A stretch of 64,000 nucleotides of DNA from Astropecten irregularis (taxonomy: Eukaryota; Echinodermata; Asteroidea; Paxillosida; Astropectinidae), in contig OZ020250.1 of assembly GCA_963971285.1 (NCBI GenBank), positions 16,166,499-16,230,498 of the forward strand. The letters run 5' to 3'. Under the pieces are notes generated by a model that saw only the letters and a list, made by a program, of their open reading frames with translations, searched no databases and was not told where the DNA came from. A program made the translations under genes and the position numbers. This document shows positions 22,213 through 36,265 of the stretch, in pieces. Every line of letters starts with the position of its first letter. Within the stretch, counting starts at the first letter, position 1.

Positions 22213-24922
22213 TTTCTTCTCCCAGGGGTGTGCTAGGATGACGGGCGTAGGCGTGGCAGCTGTCCCGGCGATAAGGATTTTGTTGAAGTCTTGATGAGGA
22301 TCCAGTACCTCACGGGGACGGTCTATTAAACCTTAAAAAGCAGAAGAAACAGGATCCGTAAATCCTAGAATCTGGAAGCACCTGGGGAATAAAGTCTTGG
22401 CAATAAACAAGGTCATCCAGTGACGTTGCCTTTTAGCGTAGAAGGAGAAGGAGTCAGTTTTAAAGACTGTTATAATTTTCAATCCTCCAGGACAATTTTT
22501 TTTTCTTATCGTGTGATTTCTCCGAGATTGAGACAGTTAATAGTTTCTACTCGCCTCGGAGCAAACCGGGAGAGTGATACTTGCGCAAACCCCGCTGCCA
22601 AAGCAACAAATCAAAACTGCACACCAGTGCGAGGAGAATCTGGGTCAACCTCGATCGAGTTTCACATATTTTTTTTTGGTTGGAGGGAGTTTATCGGACC
22701 TGAAGACATGTCTGACTTCTGACAGAGACGCTCCACGGTACCCAATAGGCCTCCTGCTCCCTTCTGGACGTTTGGCGAACAACAATAAAATCCTTCTTTT
22801 TTTTTCAGAGGGGGACTGGTAACTTAAACTCGAACTCACAAATTGCGCATCATACTCATGAGTTCCCCGGAGGATGTCATGTCATAAGTTTAGAGTTTCC
22901 TTGCTGCCAGCCAAAAATGGGTGAAACATTTTAGAGATTTTTTCATTCTCTTGGGCAGTGACCCTGGATTCTGTGATTTCTTTTTGGTGGTTTTTGAGAG
23001 TGTTGTATTTCTTTGGTCGGAGCCTTAGATTGCTGAGGTGATCTCAATAGTAGATGTAATTTTGGTTACCTAAATAGCCATGCCCACATTAAAATTCCAA
23101 CACGAGCCCACTGTGGCTCTTCATTCCTCCATCTTTTGCAGACCCAGAACTCCATCAACTGATTGGTAAATTACAGAGTGGTTCCACTTTTATGTCTTAT
23201 AATATGAGGTCTTTGTTCACAAGGACAGCAACATATGCACTGAAGACTACCCAGGCCATTTTAGAAGAACACCGCAACATCCCTGCCGAGACCTCAACTC
23301 AAATCTAGTTCAACAGCTCATGGGACCAAAGGATGGTCCGAAAAATCTGTGAAAATATTCACGACAACAAAAAAGTGGACCGAACTGGACGTGACATCTG
23401 TCGGGGACTTCAAACACAGGAATACAGGTCAGAGTCTGACCTCTACCCAGCTCAAAAGAGAATGAACACACAAAAACAGGCCTTACAAGATTACTACAAC
23501 TTTTCTTCCATCCCCTTTTTTTGTTTTTGGATTCCCGCCTTCATTCCAATAACCTCAATCACAGAGAAATTGACGATTAGATAAAAATTGGGTATAGGCC
23601 TACATTATGAGAAGTCCATCTGTTTGATGTGTGTGAAACCGATCACTGGTACGGCCATATTGTATGGGACACGGGATGGCATACTATAAATAGCCTGTAC
23701 TGCTGTAGGAGGACAGGACACCAACCAGATCCACCCACATTAAATTGGTTTTGTTTCTCCAAAAACTGAAAAAGGGAGATGAAAAAAAAAAAGCCAATTA
23801 CCTGAGTCCGGATCTCCTTCGCCCCACACACACAAACAAAAAGCTAATAGGCTTACTCACAAAATGCTGTTTGGACACCTGTTATGAGTGGGAGCATAGA
23901 GTAAGGAAGTTGTTTTCCTAATCCAGCACAACCCCCTCGTATCTGTTTCGGAATTGTAGCAATTTCTATTTTGTTCTCTACCTGAGGGACAAAGTGACAC
24001 CCTTTTGCCAGTGGGTCTAATGCCTAATTAAAGTACTGCATATCAGATGCCTAGCCATGCCATGCCTGATGTTTATTTGAACATCTAAAACCTGAACCCG
24101 AAGGCAAGCAATATCGAGGTCCAGGTATCCATACTGCATACTTTGCATTGTGGCTAAATCTTAATAGGTTGCATCAAATAGCCCAAGTAGGCCGACCCAC
24201 AGGGAGGCTTCTGTCCACTTGCTCATAAATATCAGGTTTGGGTGAAGGGGGTGCTGGTAATTTCATAGTCATGCTAACCACAAAACAAAAATTGTTTGGC
24301 ATACTGAAACAAAAGTCTCATCAACAATGGGCGGCTTAATACTGAAATCACCTTTTTTCCAGCTAGGCATCAAAATTAAATGCAATTTTGCCTGGAAACA
24401 ACCTTTTTAATGCTAGTGTGTGGGGCGGGGATCAAGCAGGACTTCGGTGCACTTTAATTCTGTATTGACCTCATGTTTGGATCGATTCACCTGTTTCTTT
24501 GTTTGTTGGGGTGCAAGTTGTTTGTTTTGTTGTTCAACGGGGTGTTTCTTTCTTGTTTTGCTTAATATTTATTAAAGGAATTGCCAGCACAAGGCTGAAT
24601 GACCACACAAAGTGAGGGCCACATTGTCAAAGCCTAGAAAAAAACAATTCCGTCACAAGGGAACCTGACAGAGCGGTCCCTTCAAAGTTAGGGACAATTA
24701 TTGATGTCTGGAAGGAAGTGGGATCAACTTATCTCAGTTGGGCCATGACCAAAGCTGTCAAACTTGTCTTCCCTTCTATTCAAGAACTGGACATGGTCAA
24801 CGTGGCTAGACTTGGATAAAAATGGATGAAGGGGAGGGGACCTTTCCAGTCAGTTTTTCCAGGGAAGTTGTGCAAGAAAACTTCAAACTAACCTGACAAA
24901 ACATTCTATGGGTTGCTTTATT

Positions 24923-24955
24923 CATGGAGGTAGGAAAAGACTTCCTACCTCCATG
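24923..24955 (+). other. Perfect 14-bp hairpin
   Basis: CATGGAGGTAGGAA, five-base loop AAGAC, then TTCCTACCTCCATG. The arms match at all 14 positions. Confidence 0.8.
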
Positions 24956-26660
24956 GTTTATTTTATGAATCACAAATCACGAGCACCTCAATATTCAAGA
25001 AAATATTCAGATAAGTTAGCGGTTTGAAATCTCCAACTGCAAGAGATGAATTTCCTTACAGAAGTTGAAGAACTGACCCTGATCAGTGCCCACTTTTTAG
25101 AGACTTAACACATCACCATTAAAGGGGATGCCTTCTTTGAACAAGCCTTCTTCACAACGGTGACAAATTGCTTCAAATGGAAACATTAATCCTGGAATTA
25201 CAAGAAAGGGATTCAATGGTTTTGCTCTTTCAGCTATGTGCTGTACACGATGTAGAAATCTATCAGGCTTAGTACCACCCTTTAATTGTAAGTTCAACAG
25301 GCACTAAGATGTGTGTCTGGCCGATGACACACATCAACCTGTTAGCAATGACAACAGGGCAGCCAATCAGTCTCACCAAACAAGGTAGCCAGCTGCCACC
25401 ATGTAAAGCCCAGATCTCAGAAGGTCATCCATCAAACAAAAGCAACCCTTCAACTACATCAAGCCATGCAGTCTTCCAACAAATTCCACCAACCCCCTCC
25501 CTTCCACCTTATATTCTGAACCTTAGAAATTGTACTATAATGCAGGGATGAGAACTTGAGAAGCATGCGCAGATTCTAGATCGTCAGCAAACCAAACCTT
25601 TTCTTTTTGTGTGCGCACATGCAGGCTTGCACTGATTTCAACACCTTCCATTTTGGGAGAGGTTGTTTGAACAACTGTGGGCAATGTGGAAAATGGAATG
25701 ACGGGTCAGTGCATCTTTAGACCTATACTCAATTCTCGCAGACCTTGCAAACTTTGCAAACCTTGGAAGAAACGACCGACCGCCCAAAAAAGGGAGGGAA
25801 AAAATACGAAACGTCTCTTTTTCAAGACCAAGTCCCTGCAAAACAATATGCCTCAGTACGGCTCAGTTAATTTACAACCTAACTGAAAAAGCTGACACTC
25901 GCCAGAAGGGCTCTGGACAAAATCTCAGACATAAAGAAAGGAAGCCAGACAAAGTGCTGTAGATTAAATCCAGCTCTTGTGAAGTGAAAAACAGCCTTTT
26001 CACTCTGTTGCCCTTGACAACTTCTGATTGTTTTGAATCTTCAGGAGAGAGAAAAAAAGCATGAGCAAATTGCAAAAGGCGTGGATTAAATGAAATTAGC
26101 AAATCTTCGAAATTTACAGACATATCGCTGATTGCATTGAAGGGAATTAGGGACAGACGAAAAAGCTTAACACTCGTGCCTCTTTCTATGTCTGGAAGGC
26201 ATGGAATGGAAATTGCCTAATTCACTGGTAACTCAGCCGATCGGTGGATGTACTATATTTGACGTTTGCCTGGAGACAGTTTTACGTTGATGCACCAACA
26301 TACTTTTGGCTACACCGTAATCCCAGACACCTTCACTGACTTAAATCGCATTTTAACACCTACTCAACTGGTGCACCATCAATACCCCTCAACAGGCACC
26401 GCATTCAACATTTCAACCCTTCCGGATGTTGACTTGTGAATTTTAGAGCTGATTATCTATCGTCCCCCCTTACCCTATTCCATTAAGAAACAAACTGTTC
26501 AGGTGGTCCAGGTGTCTTTTTGAGGAGAACTTTCATGATTGGCTGGAAGTTATGCTCAGGTGCAATCACCCTCAAGACATTATGCAAATTAGTCCTGCTG
26601 GCAAGCTGATTGATTGGTGCACTCCTTTACATGCATGACATGCATGACTGCGCCATGTAT

Positions 26661-26714
26661 CCTTTGGCAATTTGGCGCTCTATAAATCCAGTTATTATTA
26701 TTATTATTATTATT
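26661..26714 (+). mobile_element. Retroposon 3' tail with (TTA)n
   Basis: TTTGGCGCTCTATAAATCCA followed by a (TTA)n run at 26692-26714. A GGCGCTATATAAAT end joined to a TTA microsatellite is the usual 3' end of many deuterostome SINE/LINE copies. The 5' part is not recognisable. Confidence 0.65.
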
Positions 26715-27856
26715 GGTCAGACCACAAGACAAGGGAAAGAAGAAACATTCCCATTGGTTGGAACTGCTCAGTTAATACACAAGGAGGCCCCTGATTGGAT
26801 GGAATATCAGGATGAGTCACCATAAATGGCTGGACGAGATGAGTTTTCATGGTCTAATATAAAAAATAAAAAAATTCAGGGGACGTGAATAAAGTAAGGA
26901 ATTCTACAGGAATACACAAAGCCCAGGATTTCGAAGTCACAGGATGCAGAGGGATTTTCTGGCTTTATTTTCCTGCCGATGGAGAGATTAAACTTCACAT
27001 TGAATCCATGTTCAATTCCATCGTTTAAAGAGAAAGTGCCCAATTTAGAACTTGTGCAGTGGCCAAGAATACATCTTTCTATAAAATATTTGGTTCTCTC
27101 AGCAAAGCCAGGAACTGTCTATAGTTGAAAGTTCTCAAGAAATATTCTAATTTAATGAATAATTATTTAAGATTTATTTGGATTTTCTTTTGTTAAAGAA
27201 TATGAGTTTCTTCAATTTTTCCTCCATTTTATTCCACTCCTTTTGGAATTGTTAACCTTGAGCTTTCAAAGAACTCATTGCCATGCCAACACAGGTGGTT
27301 ACACTATTTTGGGCAGCATGTCAACACAGCCGTGCTAAAATCTAACCGTGCTCCTACATCGTGTCTTTCTTTTGCTTGTTGTTTCTGGTGGAGTAACAAT
27401 CCTCATACCGCATTCCATTGAAAAAAAAGGAAAAAATAATGCATGATATTAAAATTTAAAGGAAATTAATGGTCCATTGCGAGGTTAGAAAGCGTGAATA
27501 TGCAACGATTGAATGTTGATGGATGCTTTGCAGTGAGGTGGTGTGCAAGAGTTCAGACCATGACGCAGGTGGGCGGTGGGTTCCACAAGGGTCATCACCA
27601 ACACCCATACGTACATGGATGTGTGTATGCGCACCGAGCGTTCCTAATGAAATATTCAAGCTTCGTTTATCATCCGGGTTCAAAACCTTGCCCCTGAAAA
27701 CTGGTGAAAATGCCTTGTGAGTGACTCTGCTCTGAAAGTTTGAGGCGTAACCCTTCATTGATTGCACAATTGCAGAGCTGTGCAAAGAGTGTGAGAGAGA
27801 GAGTTAAGATGGCTTAAGAGTTGAGAACCAAAATGGCTGTCTGGTTTCTGTACTAT

Positions 27857-28086
27857 GGGGTGTTTACAAAACGGAGGCTCAGGCTCCAGCTCTGACATCC
27901 ATATGCTGAAAATATAGCTGTGGTTTTTCATTGAAGCTGAAGCTCTGTTTTCCTTTTCAAACCTGAGAGTCTACTTCCGAACTGCAGCCAAAAGCCTCTA
28001 TTTTGACACCCGTTATTTTAGAATGGATTCAAGAAATGGAGCCGGAGCCTGAAACAGAGCCTGAGCCTCCGTTTCGTAAACACCCC
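27857..28086. mobile_element. MITE with 30-bp terminal inverted repeats (230 bp)
   Basis: The left end is GGGGTGTTTACAAAACGGAG followed by GCTCAGGCTC. The right end is GAGCCTGAGCCTCCGTTTCG followed by TAAACACCCC. 29 of the 30 positions match. AT flanks both ends. I cannot assign the superfamily. Confidence 0.85.
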
Positions 28087-29098
28087 ATGAAAGTCTGCGG
28101 TACAGTCAGTCAATTACACTGTGTACACTGCTATAACTCTGTTCCAACTTTTGGAACTTTCGTACCGCAACTCTATGTTGAGCTCTACAGTCTATACATC
28201 ACTACGACGAAAGGCGCCCTCTCAAGGTAGCACACGGAGCAAATGAACTTGTCCCATTCGCTATCGTCTCTTTTCAGCTATCACACAAGCCCAACCAACT
28301 GTATTAAGAAAGAACTTCAATGCTATTCCACACGAGGAACCAAAGCCTGATAATGAGGCTGCATCCGAATCTGTTGTCTAAAGCTAGGTCTAGGTCTTCG
28401 CTCAATGGGAAATACACAGACAATAGACCTAGCCGTAGCGCTGGAAACCCGTTTCGGACACAGCTTAAGTCTTGGGTAAACTGTACCCCTGCCCCTGTTC
28501 CAGCCGAGGGTAAAGTGTACTCAAGTTTTCTGGTGGTTCTGAGGAAAGAGGAAGGGGGCGACCTGACCGCAGAAGCCTTGCGGTTTGAGTCAACCCCACC
28601 GCAAAGATGACACACTCCTACACATACGTGCTGTAAACTATAACTCCTCAACACATAAACCATAAAGCACATGCGGTGGGGCAACAAATAGTTCTCCAAA
28701 TTACGTTGACATAACCCAAGGTACCGCTCTAGACTAAAGCATATAAACGTTTTTGTGGAAATCTGCAATTAAAGCAGAGTTTACCTCCTTATGGGCTCCT
28801 TCCACCATCATCAATCAAACCTGATGGAAATTAAAATACATGTAGTATAATTATGCTTTATATGATATGATTAAGATTTGATCTGTGAGTTGTGGTATTG
28901 CATGGGGGAAAAGAACTGGGCCTTCCCTATTACTAAAGTGGACTGACATGTCTATCTAGCTCACGGTGGAGTGAGACACTTTAAGCGGTTTAGGTCGGTG
29001 CTCAACTGGGCCAAATCTTTCTGGCACTCGGCACCCAAGTGTCCAACATGACGAGTACACTAAGCTCTGTGGTTTCGAACCTCCCTTGTTTTTTTACT

Positions 29099-29114
29099 GG
29101 GGGGGGGGGGGGGG
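29099..29114 (+). repeat. G16 homopolymer
   Basis: An uninterrupted run of 16 G followed by AGGGG. Confidence 0.9.
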
Positions 29115-31355
29115 AGGGGCCAGCAAAAAAACAGCAGCGTCATACATGAATGTCTCACATCAATGAGCATGTTTGAGCATGTAACACTATAATAGGTATC
29201 ATGATTCAGGAGTTCTTTGTACTTTGTTGTTCGCGTGAGAGACAGATATTGTCCAATGTATATCCATCCATCGCCTGTTGTTATATGGGGTGGGGGAAGA
29301 GAGTGGAGGGGGACAAGGAGTGATTGGTGTATTTCAGTGGCCTTTCTGGAAAATTAAGGTATCACTTACAGACTTACTTCTGTAATAACTACAGGTATAT
29401 CAGCTTTTGTAGTAACAACTACTTCATCAGTGGCTTTTATGAAAGAGTAAATGGCAAGGCAGGTAATGAGTTGTTTATATGGCTTCTGACCGGAAAGCTC
29501 AGATGGTTGAGTATTATTGCAATGGTTCTAATTGTTTTATTCTGTAATGCTTGATAGTCCTGTCTAATTCCACCACAAATCAGAATATTCAGGTACAGTG
29601 TAGAATCAAAAATTGTGCTTTTGCCAAAGATTATGACACCCATTGGGGTCTTATGATGTCAGATTATTCTTGTAGTTTAGAGACATCCAAGTTTAAGCTG
29701 TGAGTAAGAACGGTCAAGTCTCTCTTTAAAATTGTTTATTGGAGGCATACAAAAAGATGAGCCAATCAAAATGCAACAGAGATAGTAAAGAGCCAATGAG
29801 GTTAGGCCAAACCACAACAACCGACCAATGAACAGGCATCAGGATTTAAAACAGAGCCAACTACATCCAACCAACCCCAGGGTCCCCGGTCTGCACCTGT
29901 TTTTGGACCTGCAATTTATCCCAAGAGGCGCTGGTGCTCTCTCCACGGAGAACACCTGAAAGGGGACATCCTGGACTCCCCACGGCAATTGTTCAATCAA
30001 CGAGAGCCCCCAATGCACAACTGTGGTGTTGCCCGGCTGGCCGGTACGTTTCCGGCTGGCGACAGAGACCATCAGTCAGCGATTGGGCTATGCATGAGCA
30101 CTGTCCAGTTGTTCTCCTGAGGCTTGCAAATCTTCTTTGTTTTTGTATTTTATCTTTAAAGGAAGCCACATCTCTACCATGTATTGTTTTTATCGCAAGG
30201 GCAGCCAAAAGCCCAATTCTCAAAACCACACACAATTTGGCCTCAAATCTTTGGTAAATATTTTGGTGTGTATAATATGCATTTACTGAATGTTACACTG
30301 GGATGGGAATATAGTAAGAAACAAAAATAAATCTGTGGACATTTACAGTTTTGGACACTGCTCATTTTGGAAACCACACAGGAAGAAGCCTTGTAGCACT
30401 GGATTGGAATGCCATAAAAACTTGTAGAGAACCCCAAAATGTGTAACCAACTTACAAGAGTGTTCCCTCAAACTGTATGCTATGAATATCATCAGCATGA
30501 CTTTGCAATTGTTTCTGTTGTGATACTGCTTGGTGTTGGAAGCAGTATCATTACATTTACAGATATTGTTCAAACTCAAATGTTTCAACTTGTAATTTTT
30601 TAACTTGTAATGATCTTAATGCATTCTGTTTTTCTTTCTATTTTTAAGGGCTACCAATGATCAGCTTTGCTGCATGGACAACTATCACTGAATTTTGGTT
30701 CAGATAAATATTTGAGATAAATTATTAAAAATACTACCAGTTTCATGAAGCACATAAAATAATTTATACTCTAAAATGTGAATAGATCTTAATTGCTATC
30801 AAGCACAGTGTGATGTCACAATACAAATCACTAAAGTGATCTTGAAACTCATCTTCGTATGAATTCCTCCACCTATGAATGTTGAATGCGCATGCGCAAG
30901 CAACGGGAGACTTTAGAGAACCGGTTTTCAAGTCAACAGCGTACACACACGCAATTGTGAGCATGCGCGCGTTGTTTTGAGCGTGCGTGCTCTGTTGACT
31001 AGAAGACCTGTTCTCCAAAGTCTCCAATCTCGCTGACATCAAACAAAATACCATTATGTCATCCCCACCCATGCACACTGCATGTCCCAAAATTCCATGG
31101 GTAGCTCGCCCCTTTCTTACCCAGCACGCAATAGCCTAGTGTACACATTTTTCAGCTTTCTCAGATTTTTACGATTACAGGCCTTTCAGAACCCTGCACT
31201 TGTAGGTATCAGAGGTAATGCATATTCTGTATTATACAACATAATGTGTTATGAAATCCAGCCCGGGAACTTGTAACAAACAACAACAACACCACCATGG
31301 ATGCTCAGAATTTCAGAAGGTAACTCATTGATAACAGACCATCAGCCCAAAACTT

Positions 31356-31671
31356 TGTCACAGGCTCATGACAGGGGCTTCTGATTAAACCCACATTCGG
31401 TACAAATGATCCAAATAAGAACCCCGAAGGGCATGTCCATTTCGTAGCGGCACCAAGAAAAAAAAAGGACAATCATTACGCATTGTACATGTAGGAGGTC
31501 AGGGTGCACCACGGTTGATCAAGTCTTTTCAGCAGATAGCAAATAGGCGCAGGGGAATTTGCATATACTGTAGTAGTAACCATCTGGGGTATAGGGTTGT
31601 TGAATGCAGTAGACCTCTGTCACAGACTCATGACTGGGGCTTCTGATTAAACCCACATTCGGTAATGATCC
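31356..31671 (+). repeat. Local direct duplication (about 55 bp, two copies)
   Basis: 31356-31412 and 31617-31671 share GTCACAG-CTCATGAC, then GGGGCTTCTGATTAAACCCA and CATTCGGTA, then ATGATCC, with only a few differences. The copies are about 260 bp apart and the DNA between them is not alike. Confidence 0.8.
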
Positions 31672-32230
31672 GGGAAAGAAGCCTCCGGACTCAGGGTCAG
31701 CGGTAACTTTCCACCAGTTGCGGTTCACTCTCACTTTTTCACGTTTAATAATTGTGAAGAATTTTTTTTTATTAAATCATATACATCCCAAGAGAATGGA
31801 CCAGACTGCTCTGGCCAATTTAACAAGGAGAACCTCGTCATTTTGATATGATATTCTCAAAAAGAGCATGACAACCAGACCTATAATCATCACTTCCTAA
31901 AGGGGTGAGGGATGACCGCCCGCAAAACCCCCTCCGGGCTCTGACTAAAAAGACTGCCCAAAACAGAAACCAACAAGGCTCCATGGACAGTTAAACAGGG
32001 GTGAGGGGAAAAGGAACTAATTATTTTATGAATCCTTCCCTAGTTGAGGGCAAATCCCAGACCAGGAAGATGAAAACTAGGACATTTTTTTTTGGCAAAA
32101 TAGAGAGTTGGGTTTTTGGGGGAGAATCCCAAATGGCAATTCTTTGACCTGTATCATTATTTGTTACCCTCTATAAGTCACTCATCTCTTTCTGAGAGAG
32201 TAAGGACCTCACATCCCTCATTTCAATCGT

Positions 32231-32354
32231 CTCCTGATGAGGACTAGAGCATGCTAGTAGAAACGTTGAGACCTTACGAGAAGTGTGAACGTAATAGAAG
32301 TGCGAAAGTACAAACGATTCTTATATGGTGTTTCTGCAAACCGATCCACATACC
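32231..32354. mobile_element. Family-C single module, copy 2
   Basis: CTCCTGATGAGGACTAGAGC, GCTAGTAGAAACGTTGAGAC, GTAATAGAAGTGCGAAAGTA and GCAAACCGATCCACATA. Downstream CCAATTGTAACCATGCAAAG and CCTCAAATCTTTT also match the flank at 8835-8865, so the full unit may extend to about 32384. Confidence 0.85.
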
Positions 32355-33428
32355 AATTGTAACCATGCAAAGCCTCAAATCTTTTCTTAGAATAAGGCTT
32401 ATTTGTTTTGATTGTTATGTCTTCACACAGAGAAAAATTGTCTTTTTTGTGGAAATCTATTTTATGCTTGCAGAAGGGAGGGCCTGACGTCAGGCCCAAA
32501 ATAAACGACAATGTCACCCTTGATCAGCTTTTGGCTTATTAAAGTTATAATTACTCCTAATGATAATGTATTATGAGGGCTCAAAATCATAAATCTGATG
32601 AAACAGCCATATAAAGGCATAATCCCGGATTACTATGCAAAGCATGTAGAACAAACTCTTACGTCAATCGCAAGCATATTCCGAGGGTTCAATATCCGGT
32701 ACATCAGCAAGGCAATTTTTTTGCAGTAATCGGTGAGGGTTTTCTGGGCAAGAAGCGCCGCCGAACACCGAATGCTGACCCGTATTAAGTGGGGAATTCC
32801 TTGCTAATGTAATGGGCCCATGAAATTGAGCCCGGTTTTGTGAACACAACCAAGAGGTTGATGCAAGATGTGGGGGGGGAGGGGATTTAAAAGCTTATGT
32901 CTGCTAGGAAAATTGTTTGCATGATTTCTGTTTCCTGTGAGTCAAAGGAGGGGAAAAAAAGAGAGAGCTGTTTAAGGTGAAGATGGAGATGGAGGGGGGG
33001 TTAGTGATACAGCCAATGGAAATTTGCCAGAATGCGACAAATTGGTTGCAGACATATTCTGAATGTCAAAAACCGTCTTTATTCTTCACAAACGAACGAA
33101 CCACCTGCTGTCCGTACGTACTGCAAAATCATCTGGTGAAGGGCTCCCTCAGGACATTTGACGTCGTCCGCGCATGGTAAATATTTTCCCAGCCATACTA
33201 AACGAACTACAGTGGTAACTTGCTACTGACTGAAATGCGGAATGTAAACACGTCGTACGTCCAGGCTTTTGGCAGTCCTTCTGTTGCGGAAAGAGCGAAG
33301 CACGTGCTCTCACAGACTAACATTTGATATCTCCTGAACAAAGATGAGCAGACGATATCTGAATTCACAACTGAAATTCCCTTTAAACCCTGATGACAGA
33401 CCAGAGTCCATTACATTATACAACTAGG

Positions 33429-33522
33429 TTTAAAGGTAATACCATACTTCGGTTTTTGTCAAAGAAATACAGATTTATGGGCAAAAATATCAAGGAAGAT
33501 ACAGTAGCAGTCATCTGTGAAT
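33429..33522 (+). mobile_element. Family-B element, truncated
   Basis: TTTAAAGGTAATACCATACT through CAGTAGCAGTCATCTGTGAA. The central palindrome and right end are missing. Confidence 0.8.
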
Positions 33523-35896
33523 ATTAAGCAAGTCTTGTGTACCCTATCAAAGTATCATCACGCTATCAAAATGCAGCAACTTAAAATACATGTACACTAC
33601 AGAAAACATATCAACAATACACAATGTAAAATTGACATTCGTGTCTTGCATAAAATTTGTTGGTGCTTAAACAAAATATGCAATGCATAAAAAAATCCAC
33701 ACCGGCCATTCAAACCCACAGTGGCAGATGCATTGTAATTAAGTGTATCAGTTATCATCATATTAGACTCAATGGAAGTCCTAAGAATCAGTTTCCAACA
33801 ATGGGGCCAATATCGGCCAAAAGTCTTGCAATTCATGCGGAGCTTGACCCATCTCTTCTCAAAGGAGAATGACAAAATCCCGATGCTTTCCTTTGGAGAA
33901 CACATGCTGTCTTTCCTTTGTTTATGCAGGGCTTGTTGTTTGCACAGCAACGTTCTCTTAAACAATATGTTCTCTCAGCTGTTTGATGACTTTAAAAAAG
34001 TGTACGACCATACGGTGGCTGGTAAATATTCAGGAAATCATAACATGAAACAGTTAAGAATATAACTGGGGGTTAAGTCCCTATAAGTTACCAGAGACAG
34101 TTGTGACAAGTTGAAAGATCTTAATAATCTGACACCACTTGAACAAACTGCAATCAAAATGTGCTTATTTACATTCAAAGAGGCCTAAAATGCCCCAACC
34201 CTATTCCCCCAAAAAATCAATGACAAACATGAGGGTAAAAGTGCTGGATCTTCCTCACTTACTTTCCCCCAGATTGAAAGTTATTGCGGTATTTTCCGAG
34301 GTTAAAGAGCCTACAAATTTGTTTTTCCCACCCACAGGAAATTAAAGCCAGTGGGATTTTAATTAGCAGATTTGTTTTTATGGGAAAGAGAGGGAGTTAA
34401 AGTCGGGGAAACATCTCCTTTCCATGTGCTCTTTTTTTTTTTTTTTAAGTTGATGCATGTTTTCATTTTTCATTCTAATTTCTTTCATCCTTTTATAAAA
34501 AAAGGTTACAGTACTGCCGTGTCGTATTATAAAGCGATATACAGGTACAGTAATCGGTTCCAGGTAATGATTCTGAAGAGAAGGCAGCCACCTTTTCATT
34601 CTCAGTATTTGTGGGATAGAGAAATGCTAAACAAAAACTGTCCCTTTTGCAATCCTTTCAGGCTTTTAATTTTGGTGGTTGGGATCGTAGCCTCCAAGTT
34701 GTTGCTTGAAATTGCCTCATGCGACAGGGTCACCCTTTGAGCTCCAAATGCACCAAAGCAAATTCCAACGAGGCTTCCAAATCTTGGATATCTCCTGTCT
34801 GTTTGACTCAGTCACACAAAAGCAAAGGCAAAGTCCAGCAACTTGACAAACCTGTTTCTCCAAAACCTTTAGGAGGGGTCTTCTCCCGTGTGTAACACCC
34901 CACCCAACCCAACCCAACACCACCAGACCCAACCCCCTCCCCTCTCCAACTTGTTTTCCGTATGTACAACCTGATCTTAGCACCATCATATTGCCTTACG
35001 GCGCCCAGTCCTCCCCCCCAAGAGACGGAAATGTGTAACATTCACATTGCAAAACAAAATCCCTGCTACCCGGTCTAAACCTCACGTGTGAAAAACATAA
35101 AACCTCCTTCTCAAGTCTACCCTGGCCCTCCATCTGCCCCCCTCCCTCCTTGCCACTACCCCCCTTCTACCCCTAGAGTCCTTGGGGAGGACTTATCAAT
35201 CAGCTACGTCCTAATCCTGAAACTGATTCACTCCCTGGGATAAATAAGCGAGCACCCATTCGCCCGCTTGTAGTAGGACGAGAAGCAAGTCCTAGTGAGC
35301 TCCCATGTATAAAAGAGAGAGAGAGTGCGAGTCAGAGAGAGCAATCGCTCAGAACCTGTTCTCGTAATTTTTGTTCCCCCGGACCTAAGGGGCTGGAAGC
35401 TGGGAGAAAAGGCCTGGAAATTGGCTAACATAAAGACTGGTACATGCAATGCCCTGATCCTCAGCTGGAAGTTTGGGAAAACATAGTCGGGGAGAAAAAA
35501 AGCCTGCTCGGGGAGTGTCATCTGATGACCAACGTTGCTTTATTTTTTCCGCCCGCTGATCAAACTCCAGCTGCTGCTCATTATACAGTTGTATTTTTTC
35601 AAGTTTTTTTAGTTTGCTTTGTTTTGGTTTATGGGTTTCATTGCGGAGATGGCAAATTCTGATTTCCTGGTATCACAAACTGGAGATTCTCTGTCTGTCA
35701 CTCTAAACGCAGTGCCACAAGTCGAGGAGAGGCACACCAGAAGGTTAGCAGCCATGACCCTACCAGCAAGACAGACAGCAACAGAACTTTCAAACCCATC
35801 AATCCGAGATGCTGCTTTCCATTGAAATAACGATCACAATTTCCATCAATGCAAAACAAAAGGCAAGTAATGCACAGTGCTAATGAATGTTCGGTA

Positions 35897-36265
35897 TTAA
35901 AGGTAATATCATATTTTTTTTGTCAAAGAAATACAGATTCTTGGGCAAAAATATCAAGGTAGACATAGTAACAGTAATCTGTGAAAATTTCAGTCCAATA
36001 CGGAGCCCACATTTTGAGAAAACAGCGAAAAACGGCCACAGTATATCTTAACTCTTTTCAATTTTATTTTTGATCTTTAAAAGATCAAAAATAATTTTGG
36101 TCAATGGTTTTACTCTTTTCTGCACAAATACAGCATTTCAGGCAGAAAAAATTGAACGGTATGTTTCTACCATCACCATCTTTATCTTTATACCCTGTAA
36201 GTTACAGGTAAATCTGTGAAAACGTCTTTTTCGGTATGCTACCAAAGTATGATACTACCTTTAAA
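35897..36265 (+). mobile_element. Family-B element, copy 3
   Basis: ATTAAAGGTAATATCATATT at the left and AGTATGATACTACCTTTAAA at the right. The central palindrome has lost one T (GATCTTTAAAAGATC). Confidence 0.88.

Noticed and set aside
23130..23160. Candidate for the missing V-C-K exon (TTTTGCAGACC on the plus strand)
   Set aside because: It lacks a GT donor after the Lys codon and an acceptor. The exon was found at 18349-18381 with both.
28304..28768. 154-codon minus-strand frame with a 96-codon plus-strand frame opposite
   Set aside because: Both are open over the same GC-rich stretch. Neither shows a motif or splice context.
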